Assembly (NCBI GenBank): GCA_002361735.1 | Contig: DETS01000096.1 | Location: forward strand, 1-13,789 | Length of the DNA: 13,789 nucleotides | Direction of reading: 5' to 3' | Source of the DNA: Lachnospiraceae bacterium UBA3282 | GTDB lineage: Bacteria; Bacillota; Clostridia; Lachnospirales; Lachnospiraceae | Part shown: piece by piece, positions 1-6,806 of the stretch | Position numbering within the stretch: the stretch's first letter is position 1 | Layout of the letters: each line of letters starts with the position of its first letter | Translations under genes and position numbers: made by a program | The notes under the pieces: generated by a model | What the model was told of the DNA's origin: nothing | Databases searched by the model: none | What the model saw: only the letters and a program-made list of their open reading frames with translations

Positions 1-951
1 CTCCACGCCGACTGGAACGACTGCCTGCGCCTCGGTAAAAACGGGGAGTCCTCCTTTGTGGCAATGCAGTTTTACTACGCGCTGAAGATTTTAAAGCTGT
101 TCGCCGCGCGCAAACAGGATACCGACTATGAAGCTTATCTGGACAAGATGCTTTCCGAAACCGAGGAAAAGCTCCAGCGTCTCTACTGGGACAATGACCG
201 CTTTATCCGCGGCTTCCGTGAGACAGGCGAAAAGATCGGTCAGGCTTGTGATCCCGAGACCAATCTCTGGCTGAACCCGCAGAGCTGGGCCGTGATCAGC
301 GGACTGGCTTCGGAAGAACAGGCAACGGCTGCTATGGACAATGTCTATGAGAGGCTGAACACCCCTTATGGCGCCATCCTTATGGATCCGCCCTTCCACG
401 AGCATATTTTTGAGGGCGCCCTTGCCTCCATTTTCAACCAGGGCACCAAAGAAAATTCCGGTATCTTCTCGCAGTCCCAAGGCTGGCTGATCCTTGCCGA
501 AGCCCTGCGCGGCGCAGGAGACCGCGCCTTCACTTACTTTATGGAGAATGCGCCTGCCGCTCAGAACGACCGCGCTGAGATCAGAAAAATCGAGCCATAC
601 TGCTACGGGCAGTTTACGGAAGGAAAGGCAAGCCCACACCCGGGACGTTCCCACGTCCACTGGCTTACGGGAACCGCATCCACCGTGATGGTAGGTTGCG
701 TGGAGGGTATTTTGGGACTGCGCCCCGACCCGGACGGTCTGCGCCTAAGCCCTGCCATTCCCAAAGACTGGAAACATTTTGAGATCGATAAGGACTTCCG
801 CGGTAAGCACCTGCACATCACCGTAGAAAATCCGAACGGCAAAGAATCCGGCTTTGAAAAGCTGACCGTAAACGGCGAAGACTACGCCGATGCCTACATC
901 CCGGCCGATCGCCTGCAGGATACGAACGAGATCACTCTGTTTCTTTCGTAG
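1..951 (+). CDS. GH94-family glycoside phosphorylase, C-terminal part (5' end outside window)
   Basis: Frame 1 is open from the first base to the TAG at 949-951, giving 316 residues of a protein that starts upstream. The fragment opens with LHADWNDCL, the DWND motif that in cellobiose and chitobiose phosphorylases carries the general-acid Asp. It continues through the (alpha/alpha)6-barrel signatures SGIFSQSQGWLILAEAL, EPYCYGQF, HWLTGTAS and GLRPDPDGL, and ends in the beta-sandwich tail (ITVENPNG, LTVNGEDY). Family enzymes reversibly cleave beta-glucosidic disaccharides with phosphate to a sugar 1-phosphate in the cytosol, which saves ATP. The acceptor (glucose, GlcNAc, gluconate or other) is set partly by the missing N-terminal half, so I do not name the substrate. 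An annotation pipeline may call this a GH36-type glycosyl hydrolase domain protein. Its tail overlaps the convergent AraC gene by 20 bp. Family assignment is secure; specificity is not. Confidence 0.9.
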   Translation, partial: LHADWNDCLRLGKNGESSFVAMQFYYALKILKLFAARKQDTDYEAYLDKMLSETEEKLQRLYWDNDRFIRGFRETGEKIGQACDPETNLWLNPQSWAVISGLASEEQATAAMDNVYERLNTPYGAILMDPPFHEHIFEGALASIFNQGTKENSGIFSQSQGWLILAEALRGAGDRAFTYFMENAPAAQNDRAEIRKIEPYCYGQFTEGKASPHPGRSHVHWLTGTASTVMVGCVEGILGLRPDPDGLRLSPAIPKDWKHFEIDKDFRGKHLHITVENPNGKESGFEKLTVNGEDYADAYIPADRLQDTNEITLFLS

Positions 952-1702
952 TATGGGCAATGCCCCACTCGATCGTGTGATATTGATCGCGATACTTCTT
1001 CGGCGTCATGCCTGTCAGCTCACGAAACTGCTGAATGAAATGACTTTGAGAGGAGAAGGAGAGACGGTTTGCGATCTCGACGAGGGAATAATCGCTGTAA
1101 CGCAGCATATTTTCCGCCATTTCGATCTTCTGTCTGCGGATATACCCACTGACGGAATCGCCCGTCTCCTTCTTAAACATGCGGGAGAGATAACCGGCTG
1201 ACACGCCCAGCTCTTCCGCCAGCTCCTCGATGGTGATACGCTCCCTGATGTGGGCGTAGATATATTCCTTAGACTGACGGATCTGTCTTGAGCCTGCGTT
1301 GCTCCCTCGGATCCGTCTCATTTTTTCCGCAAAATCAAGCGCCATCTCGTCGTGCAGGTTTCTGACACCCTGCACCGTATGCACGTCGTCCAACCTCTGA
1401 ATATAAAAATCACTCATCCGATATGCCTGCTCCAGCTCCATCCCCTTCTGGGCACAGAGTCTTGTGACCATGGCGGTAGTGATCACAAAGTGATATTTCA
1501 TGTTCGTCAGCTCGTTGCGCGACAAAACGCCCACGCCCTTCGTCTCCAGGAACCGCTCCTGTTCGCAGTTCTTCCGCACCGATTCCATATCGCCTTCCGT
1601 CACCGCCTGATAGAACAGAAATTCTTCCGTCGGCTGTCGATGCTCCACATTGTCCATCTCATCATCCGCTTCCAGAAGAAGCCACTCATCCCGATATCCC
1701 AT
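932..1702 (-). CDS. AraC-family transcriptional regulator
   Basis: This is a 256-residue regulator. Residues about 145-243 form the AraC DNA-binding domain with two helix-turn-helix units: ITIEELAEELGVSAGYLSRMF (about 156-176), and YSLVEIANRLSFSSQSHFIQQF followed by the conserved GMTPKKYR. The first 130 residues (including LSRNELTNMKYHFVITTAMVTRLC) are not a cupin-type sugar-binding domain I recognise. They resemble the helical N-terminal regions of some Firmicutes AraC proteins. I chose the ATG at 1700-1702 because GAGG lies 9 bases upstream. The frame stays open to 1807, but a start there would lie inside the MATE gene. It follows the MATE gene by 62 bp on the same strand and converges with GH94, so either the exporter or nearby sugar genes could be its target. 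No ligand can be inferred. Confidence 0.9.
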   Translation of the reverse strand: MGYRDEWLLLEADDEMDNVEHRQPTEEFLFYQAVTEGDMESVRKNCEQERFLETKGVGVLSRNELTNMKYHFVITTAMVTRLCAQKGMELEQAYRMSDFYIQRLDDVHTVQGVRNLHDEMALDFAEKMRRIRGSNAGSRQIRQSKEYIYAHIRERITIEELAEELGVSAGYLSRMFKKETGDSVSGYIRRQKIEMAENMLRYSDYSLVEIANRLSFSSQSHFIQQFRELTGMTPKKYRDQYHTIEWGIAHTTKETE

Positions 1703-1764
1703 GATACTGTCCTCACTGTCTTTTTCTGTCTTACTGCCGGCCTGCTCTGCTCTTTGCCGTAGTA

Positions 1765-3111
1765 TCAATAACGTTTCTCCTGTATCTTCCACTTTCTCTC
1801 CAGCCAAATGAACACGCCGATACAGATGAGCACCGAAAGCCCCGATCCCATCGTGGAAGCAAGCCCCATGGGGAACAGGGTATCCGCAAAATATTTGGAA
1901 GCCAGATATGCGCAGGGAATCCTCACACAGACAATGGAAATCGAATTATGTATAAAAGAAATCACCGAGAGCCCGTAGGCGCAGAAATACCCGCTGAAGC
2001 AAAAATGAATCCCGGCAAGCGCCGCGTCCCACACGTAGCCCCGCATGTACTGACCTCCCAGCCGCAGCACAGCAGCGTCATCCGCAAACAAACCGACAAA
2101 GGTCTCCGCATCCCACTGCATCAGAACTACCGCAAGCATTCCCCACAAAAAGGAGAGCCCGGAGGCATAAAACAGCGTACGGCGCGCCCTGTCGTGTTTG
2201 CCCGCTCCCACGTTTTGCGCAGCAAGGGCGGATACCGACTGGAGCATGGAGGAAGGCACCAAAAACAGAATGCCGATGATCTTCTCCACGATCCCCACTG
2301 CTGCCGCATCGCTTAGTCCCCGCCTGTTGGCAATGACGGTAATGACAATGAACGAAATCTGAATGAAGCCGTCCTGCATGGCAATGGGAAACCCAATCCG
2401 CAGAATACGTTCCATGGTTTCCCTGTGCGGTTTCAAAACTTTTTTTGAAAGGGTCAGCCCCGTACGCCTTTTCCGAATCACCAGAAGGGCAATGATCACG
2501 CTGACCGTCTGAGAAAGCGTCGTTCCCAGCGCCGCGCCTGCCGCACCCAGTCCAAGCACCCCGATAAACAGATAATCCAGTCCGATATTGACCGCACAGG
2601 CAACGGCAACAAAATACATGGGACTCTTAGAATCTCCCATTCCGCGGAAAATCGAGCTGATGATATTGTAGGCAGTGATGAAGGGAATCCCCAAAAAGCA
2701 GATTGTGAGATAGGTCGTCGTGCCCGCCACCGCTTCTTTCGGGGTTGACATAACATTTACAATCCCCCGTACCGCCACGAGCAAAACAGCCGTTGCTGCC
2801 AAAGAGAGGGTAAAAAACAGGGTTGCCGTGTTGCCCACAGCCAGAGAAGCTTTTTCCTTCTGTCCTGCCCCCACTGCCTGTCCGATCATCACGGTGGCTC
2901 CCATGGCAAGCCCCACGATCATCACCGTCAGCATGTGCATGACCTGACTGCCGATGGAGACCGCCGTCGTGCTCTCCACCCCGTTAAACTGCCCGATGAT
3001 GAACAGATCCGCCATCCCATAGAGGGTCTGTAAAAAGTAGGATAATAAATAGGGTAATGAAAAACCGAGAAGCGTTTTCAAAACGCTTCCCGTAGTCAGA
3101 TTCTTTTCCAT
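1765..3111 (-). CDS. MATE family efflux transporter
   Basis: This is a 448-residue polytopic membrane protein with about 12 hydrophobic segments and the usual MATE length. Family features are visible in order: an N-terminal GSVLKTLLGFSLPYLLSYFLQTLYGMADLFIIGQ segment, AVSIGSQVM, GLAMGATVMIGQAVGAGQKEKA in the first half, YNIISSIFRGMGDSKSPMYF, and ALAAQNVGAGKHDRAR in the second half. These proteins expel cationic drugs or metabolites in exchange for Na+ or H+. The ATG at 3109-3111 has GGAG 10 bases upstream and a strong promoter just before it (3136-3164), so it can be transcribed apart from the GH53 relic. A 21-bp perfect palindrome sits in codons 8-15. The AraC gene follows 62 bp downstream and may be co-transcribed. 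Substrate unknown. Confidence 0.95.
   Translation of the reverse strand: MEKNLTTGSVLKTLLGFSLPYLLSYFLQTLYGMADLFIIGQFNGVESTTAVSIGSQVMHMLTVMIVGLAMGATVMIGQAVGAGQKEKASLAVGNTATLFFTLSLAATAVLLVAVRGIVNVMSTPKEAVAGTTTYLTICFLGIPFITAYNIISSIFRGMGDSKSPMYFVAVACAVNIGLDYLFIGVLGLGAAGAALGTTLSQTVSVIIALLVIRKRRTGLTLSKKVLKPHRETMERILRIGFPIAMQDGFIQISFIVITVIANRRGLSDAAAVGIVEKIIGILFLVPSSMLQSVSALAAQNVGAGKHDRARRTLFYASGLSFLWGMLAVVLMQWDAETFVGLFADDAAVLRLGGQYMRGYVWDAALAGIHFCFSGYFCAYGLSVISFIHNSISIVCVRIPCAYLASKYFADTLFPMGLASTMGSGLSVLICIGVFIWLERKWKIQEKRY
3069..3089. repeat. 21-bp perfect palindrome inside the 5' end of the MATE gene
   Basis: The arms GAAGCGTTTT and AAAACGCTTC are separated by one base. The element lies 23-43 bases into the coding sequence and about 40-60 bases after the predicted transcription start. 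Half of it (TGAAAACGCTT on the minus strand) resembles the core of a CcpA cre site. It could instead be an operator for the adjacent AraC regulator, or an mRNA hairpin over early codons. The palindrome is seen directly; its role is inference. Confidence 0.5.
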
Positions 3112-3135
3112 TTGTCATTCGCTCCGGTCACTGCC

Positions 3136-3164
3136 ATTATAACATCGCCGCTACAGCCGCGCAA
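3136..3164 (-). promoter_or_regulatory. Predicted sigma-A promoter with extended -10 for the MATE gene
   Basis: On the minus strand there is a perfect TATAAT (3141-3136) preceded by TGT (extended -10). A weak -35, TTGCGC (3164-3159), lies 17 bases upstream. The start codon is 24 bases after the -10, so the leader would be under 20 bases. It is the best sigma-A-like promoter I see in the window. Confidence 0.7.
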
Positions 3165-3173
3165 GAAAGGATT

Positions 3174-4009
3174 CTACCGTGTACCGTATTTCAAATATTT
3201 GAACACATTCAGAGAAGCAAGCGGATGCCCCTCGAAATCAAACATTGCCTGATTGTCCCAAGAGCAGCCGCCGTAATACTTGCCCGCCTCATTTGCCGCC
3301 TCGCAGATATCGCGGATCATCGTCGCCTGGCTCTGCACGGTGGCCCCGTAACCGGGCACCAGATCGTCCACACCGTTTATGCTGTTGCCGCTGCCATCGC
3401 CGTCCTCAGCGGTATAGCAGTAGGACGTCTCCGCGATCACTACCTGCTTGCCGTACTTCTCCTGCAGCATCTTTGCCAAAGTCTGCATGTTTTCTAAATC
3501 GCCGTGCCAAAACGGATAGTAGGAAAAAGCAAAAACGTCATAATCAACAGCTGCCTTTTGAAGGTTTGCCGCAATGCCCTCGATGCTCCCCTCCTTATGA
3601 ATATCCGTATAATGTACCGCGACTTTGATCTCTCTGCCATACGCTTCTGCCGTCTCGCGAACCGCACGACTTCCCTCGCCAAGCAGCTTCACAACGTCCT
3701 CTACCTTCTTTTCGCCTGCCATACCGGTGTTGATCTCATTGCCGATCTGCACCATGCCCACATCCACGCCTGCGTTCAGGATCTGCGAAAGGCTGTCTTT
3801 CGTGAAATCGTAGAGCGCGCCGCCCTAATTCGATTGCCGTAGGCACATCGTTGTTGCCGCCGCCATAGCCGTTCCCGTTCTCGTCATAGGGATCGTTCCA
3901 CACCCGCAGACGGATGTAGTTGACGCCGGACTGCGCGAGCCCACACGGCACCGAGGCAGAGACTTGCACTCAGGCTAACTGCCGCCAGATTTTTCCATGA
4001 CCTTCTCAT
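3174..4009 (-). pseudogene. Arabinogalactan endo-beta-1,4-galactanase (GH53), decayed
   Basis: Three reading frames together encode a GH53 protein. Frame 1 (from the ATG at 4009, with AGGAGG 6 bases upstream) gives a signal peptide, MRRSWKNLAAVSLSASLCLG, then runs out of phase to a stop at 3884. Frame 2 (about 3945-3820) gives GVNYIRLRVWNDPYDENG and GYGGGNNDVPTAIELGRR. Frame 3 (about 3818-3174) gives YDFTKDSLSQILNAGVDVG, then VQIGNEIN with the acid/base Glu, YYPFWHG, VIAETSY with the nucleophile Glu, and the C-terminal DNQAMFDFEG and LNVFKYLKYGT. Compared with the family as I recall it, the block holding DFHYSDFWADP is missing at about 3818, the GVFYWEPAW block at about 3285 (in frame), and some 30-40 residues after the signal peptide at about 3945. 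An intact enzyme would be secreted and cut beta-1,4-galactan side chains of pectin. Decay or assembly collapse are both possible. Confidence 0.85.
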
Positions 4010-4052
4010 ACCGTTCCTCCTGTCTTCCGTATTCAAACGCATACCATTTCCC

Positions 4053-4343
4053 TTACTCAGCCGATATTCCGTCGTCACTATAGGTCCCCCACTTCTCATA
4101 AGGGCAGGCATTCTTCTTCATCGCCGCCCGCAGTTCCACAAAGCACCCACATGCTCTGCACATACCGTCCAGAAGCAGGTCGCATTCTTTGCAAAGAGAG
4201 AGCCGCTTCTCATAAAGCGGCTCCTCAACCTTTAATTCCTCATCCAGACCGGCTATGTAATCGTGCAGATTTTGAAAGTATTCCGCCCGGTCCATGTCTC
4301 TGGTGAGACACTTACGGCAGACACGTTTCTGTCCCGTCTCCAT
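4053..4343 (-). CDS. Small cysteine-rich protein, DUF6171-like
   Basis: This 96-residue protein has eight cysteines in metal-binding spacing: CxxC at residues 9/12, CxxC at 51/54, then CxxCxC at 62/65/67 and C80. The middle (EYFQNLHDYIAGLDEELKVEEPLYEKRL) is acidic and helical. It looks like a two-site zinc-ribbon or iron-sulfur protein, and I recall it as the Lachnospiraceae DUF6171 family, whose function is not known. I prefer the ATG at 4343, with GAGG 9 bases upstream. A second in-frame ATG at 4358 would add MRKSD, but its GGAAGGG lies too close to it. It sits 64 bp after GH51 and 43 bp before the GH53 relic on the same strand, probably in one transcript. Membership is from recalled motifs. 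Confidence 0.75.
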   Translation of the reverse strand: METGQKRVCRKCLTRDMDRAEYFQNLHDYIAGLDEELKVEEPLYEKRLSLCKECDLLLDGMCRACGCFVELRAAMKKNACPYEKWGTYSDDGISAE

Positions 4344-4366
4344 ATCCGATTTCCTCATTCCCTTCC

Positions 4367-4400
4367 GTCTGCCGCATGTACGATCATGCGATCCGCAGAC
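4367..4400 (-). other. Intercistronic hairpin between GH51 and the DUF6171 gene
   Basis: The outer arms GTCTGC/GCAGAC and inner arms GCATG/CATGC enclose a 6-base loop. The structure lies between the GH51 stop (4408) and the next start. No U-run follows on the minus strand, so it is not a classical intrinsic terminator. RNA processing or stabilisation of the upstream mRNA is more plausible. Confidence 0.35.
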
Positions 4401-4407
4401 CGGCTGC

Positions 4408-5922
4408 TTATTTGATGCGGAAGCTGATCACGCTGCCCGCAGGTGCGGTGAATCTGATCTTCCCATCCTTGACCTCATATGCGTCAAAGGCTTCTTCCTT
4501 TACATTCTCAGGCGCATCAAACGTGTTGTGCGCGTGCATCTCTCCCTTTAAGACTGCCGCCGTAATCTCCTTCGGCGCAAGCTCGACAAAGGACATCTCC
4601 ACAGGCGCAGCCTCATTCGTGGAAAGGTTTGTCAGCGTTACGTTCACCCAGCCGTCCTTGTCCACGGAAACGGATTCGTTCAGGAAAGGCACCTGATCGT
4701 CCTCGCCCATGCCCACGGTCTTGTTGCCCTCGATATAACTCTCCAAAAGTTCCGCATCCTGATGATGCTTATACATGTGGAATACATGATAAGTAGGCGT
4801 CAGGATCATCTTCGGCCCTTCCGTCAGGATCACAGACTGTAATACATTTACCAGCTGCGCGATACACGCCATCTTTACGCGGTCACAGTGCTTGTTGAAG
4901 ATATTGAGGGTAACGCCTGCCACCAGCGCGTCGCGCATGGTGTTCTGCTGATAGAGGAAGCCCGGATTCGTGCCCGGCTCCACATCGAACCAAGTACCCC
5001 ACTCGTCCACGATCATGCCGATCTTTTTCTCCGGATCATACTGATCCATGATCGCCCCGTGGCGCTCCACCAATGTCTCCATATGAACAGCCTTCGACAG
5101 CGTCGTATACCATGCCGCCTCGTCAAAATCCGTCGCACTGCCCTTATGATTCCAATCCGAACCCGGCACCGTATAGTAGTGCAGCGACATGCCATCCATA
5201 TATCCGGTTGGCTGTCCGCCCGGCTGCGGCAGCTCAAAACAGGTTTTCAGCACGCCCTCCGTCCAGAAATAGTCCGCCGCATTGGCTCCGCAGCAAATCT
5301 TCTGCAGCGGTCTCTCCGCGCTGTACTGGCGCACATAGGTCTGATATCTTCTGTAAAGGTTCGCATAGTACTCCGGCGTCATATTGCCGCCGCAGCCCCA
5401 GTTTTCATTACCTACGCCGAAATAATCGATCTTCCACGGTTTCTCGTGACCGTTTTTCTTTCTGAGATCCGCCATCGGAGAGACGCCGTCAAAGGTGATG
5501 TACTCCACCCACTCGCTCATCTCCTGCACCGTGCCGCTGCCCACGTTTCCGTTCACGTAGGTCTTACAGCCCAACTGCTCGCAGAGTTCAAAAAACTCGT
5601 GCGTACCGAAGCTGTTATCCTCTACCACGCCGCCCCAGTGGGTATTGATCATCTTCTTGCGGGTCTCTTTGGGACCGATGCCGTCTCTCCAGTGGTACTC
5701 GTCCGCAAAGCAACCGCCCGGCCAGCGCAGCACGGGAATCCGCATTTCTTTCAAGGCGTCCACCACATCCTTGCGCATCCCGTTCACATTGGGAATGTCG
5801 GAATCTTCCCCCACATATAACCCCTCGTAGATACATCTGCCCAGATGCTCCGAGAAATGCCCATAGATTTCGGGGTTGATGTGTCCCTTTTTTTGCTTCT
5901 CATTGATCAGTAATTTTGCCAT
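4408..5922 (-). CDS. Alpha-L-arabinofuranosidase, GH51, intracellular
   Basis: This 504-residue protein has full family length and no signal peptide, so it should act on imported arabino-oligosaccharides in the cytosol and release terminal alpha-L-arabinofuranose. The GH51 clan-A barrel is clear: GHINPEIYGHFSEHLGRCIYEG at the N terminus, RWPGGCFADEYHWRDGIGP (about 67-84), GVGNENWGCGG with acid/base Glu173, and MIVDEWGTWFDVEPG with nucleophile Glu307. The C-terminal beta-sandwich ends at VISFRIK. The ATG at 5920-5922 follows AAGGAGG at 12 bases, with a closer AAAAGG. It is the first gene of the minus-strand run (DUF6171, GH53 relic) and lies after a 245-bp divergent region rich in palindromes. 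GH51 plus a GH53 relic points to pectic arabinogalactan or arabinan use. Substrate preference among arabinan, arabinoxylan and arabinogalactan cannot be read from sequence alone. Confidence 0.96.
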   Translation of the reverse strand: MAKLLINEKQKKGHINPEIYGHFSEHLGRCIYEGLYVGEDSDIPNVNGMRKDVVDALKEMRIPVLRWPGGCFADEYHWRDGIGPKETRKKMINTHWGGVVEDNSFGTHEFFELCEQLGCKTYVNGNVGSGTVQEMSEWVEYITFDGVSPMADLRKKNGHEKPWKIDYFGVGNENWGCGGNMTPEYYANLYRRYQTYVRQYSAERPLQKICCGANAADYFWTEGVLKTCFELPQPGGQPTGYMDGMSLHYYTVPGSDWNHKGSATDFDEAAWYTTLSKAVHMETLVERHGAIMDQYDPEKKIGMIVDEWGTWFDVEPGTNPGFLYQQNTMRDALVAGVTLNIFNKHCDRVKMACIAQLVNVLQSVILTEGPKMILTPTYHVFHMYKHHQDAELLESYIEGNKTVGMGEDDQVPFLNESVSVDKDGWVNVTLTNLSTNEAAPVEMSFVELAPKEITAAVLKGEMHAHNTFDAPENVKEEAFDAYEVKDGKIRFTAPAGSVISFRIK

Positions 5923-6167
5923 ACCTTTTCCGTTCCTCCTTTATTATCAATTTATATTATGTAAACCAATCTGTTTTTTCTATCGTGCCAACTCCTGTGT
6001 AACAACCAAATAAAATATTTTAGATTCTTCTAAAAGTATAGCGGATGCACCCACGGAAAGCAAGACATATTTCCGTATTTTTCCGAAAATTTATCCCTAA
6101 GATCATCCACCAAACTTCTGCTTTACGCATACCATAAAGTAACACCGTCAATTCATGGGGGACCGCT
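5923..6167. promoter_or_regulatory. Divergent regulatory region between GH51 and the C26 hydrolase
   Basis: This AT-rich 245-bp gap holds several signals and no gene. A weak sigma-A promoter for GH51 (minus) reads TTGTTA (6005-6000), 17 bases, then TAGAAA (5982-5977). There is a perfect 12-bp palindrome TAAAATATTTTA (6011-6022) and an overlapping inverted repeat with arms TTTTAGA and TCTAAAA (6018-6035). At 6077-6091, ATTTTTCCGAAAATT matches the CodY box AATTTTCWGAAAATT at 13 of 15 positions. A copy of the recurrent ATTATGTAAAC motif (5956-5967) sits in the GH51 leader. No convincing plus-strand promoter was found. Regulator identities are inference from motif likeness. Confidence 0.4.
5956..5967 (+). 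repeat. Recurrent motif copy 1 (ATTATGTAAACC)
   Basis: First of five copies of RTTATGTAAACY, here intergenic in the GH51 leader. The other copies are at 7714-7725 (-), 9304-9315 (-), 10121-10132 (-) and 11979-11990 (+). Confidence 0.6.
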
Positions 6168-6806
6168 ATGCACAAAAGCCCATCCGTTGCCATCTTTGGT
6201 CACAAACAGGATACCGGAAACTATGAAATCGCTCTGGAACGTATGAATATCCCTCACTTCACGACAACAAACCCCGACGCGGCAGACCGCGCGACACACC
6301 TGCTCCTCCCCGGAGGCGGCGATATCACGCCCGCCTTTTTCGGCCAGACAGACCATGGCTCCCTTCACATAGACACCGCCCTCGATATCCTGCAATTGGA
6401 GGCACTGTCCCTCTTTGCCGCACAAAAAAAGCCGGTGCTCGGCATCTGCAAGGGACTCCAGCTCATCAATGTTCATTTCGGCGGCAGCATCACGCAGCAT
6501 ATCGACACCGCCGAGACTCACAGCTGGATCGGCCGCGACCGGTTCCATGATGTCTTTCACTGTGATCTCGGCAGGCGCGATTTCTTTTATCAACTCTATG
6601 GAACCCACGCCAAAGTAAACTCCGCCCACCATCAGGCGGTTGACCGCATCGGCAAAGGACTGATTCCCGTCTGCCGCGCCGGGGACAACGTGATCGAAGG
6701 ACTCATCCACGCCTCTCTCCCGATCCTGGCTGTGCAGTGGCATCCCGAACGACTCCCTGACGGAGGCGGCGAATCACTGTTTTCCTACTTTTTCTCGCTC
6801 CACTGA
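6168..6806 (+). CDS. Gamma-glutamyl-gamma-aminobutyrate hydrolase family protein (peptidase C26, class I glutamine amidotransferase-like)
   Basis: This 212-residue cytosolic hydrolase has the class I amidotransferase triad. The nucleophile is Cys94 in PVLGICKGLQLINVHFGGS, and His192 with Glu194 lie in AVQWHPER. LLLPGGGDITPAFFG is the oxyanion strand and loop, and VNSAHHQAV is a signature shared with PuuD. PuuD-type enzymes split gamma-glutamyl amides such as gamma-Glu-GABA in putrescine breakdown, but many Firmicutes members have other or unknown substrates. At 212 residues it is somewhat shorter than the usual 240-250, mostly through a compact N terminus. The ATG at 6168 follows GGGGGA at 5 bases. 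It is a lone plus-strand gene whose last 22 bases overlap the convergent DUF2974 gene. No polyamine genes adjoin it, so the pathway is not supported by context. Confidence 0.88.
   Translation: MHKSPSVAIFGHKQDTGNYEIALERMNIPHFTTTNPDAADRATHLLLPGGGDITPAFFGQTDHGSLHIDTALDILQLEALSLFAAQKKPVLGICKGLQLINVHFGGSITQHIDTAETHSWIGRDRFHDVFHCDLGRRDFFYQLYGTHAKVNSAHHQAVDRIGKGLIPVCRAGDNVIEGLIHASLPILAVQWHPERLPDGGGESLFSYFFSLH

Noticed and set aside
3174..4009. Programmed ribosomal frameshifting in the GH53 gene
   Set aside because: Two frame changes coincide with apparently missing protein blocks, and no slippery heptamer or stimulatory structure is evident, so deletion is the simpler reading.
4888..5820. Long plus-strand open frame (310 codons) opposite the GH51 gene
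   Set aside because: It is antisense to an unambiguous GH51 gene with both catalytic motifs. Its product is rich in His/Arg/Leu typical of a shadow frame, and it has no recognisable domain.
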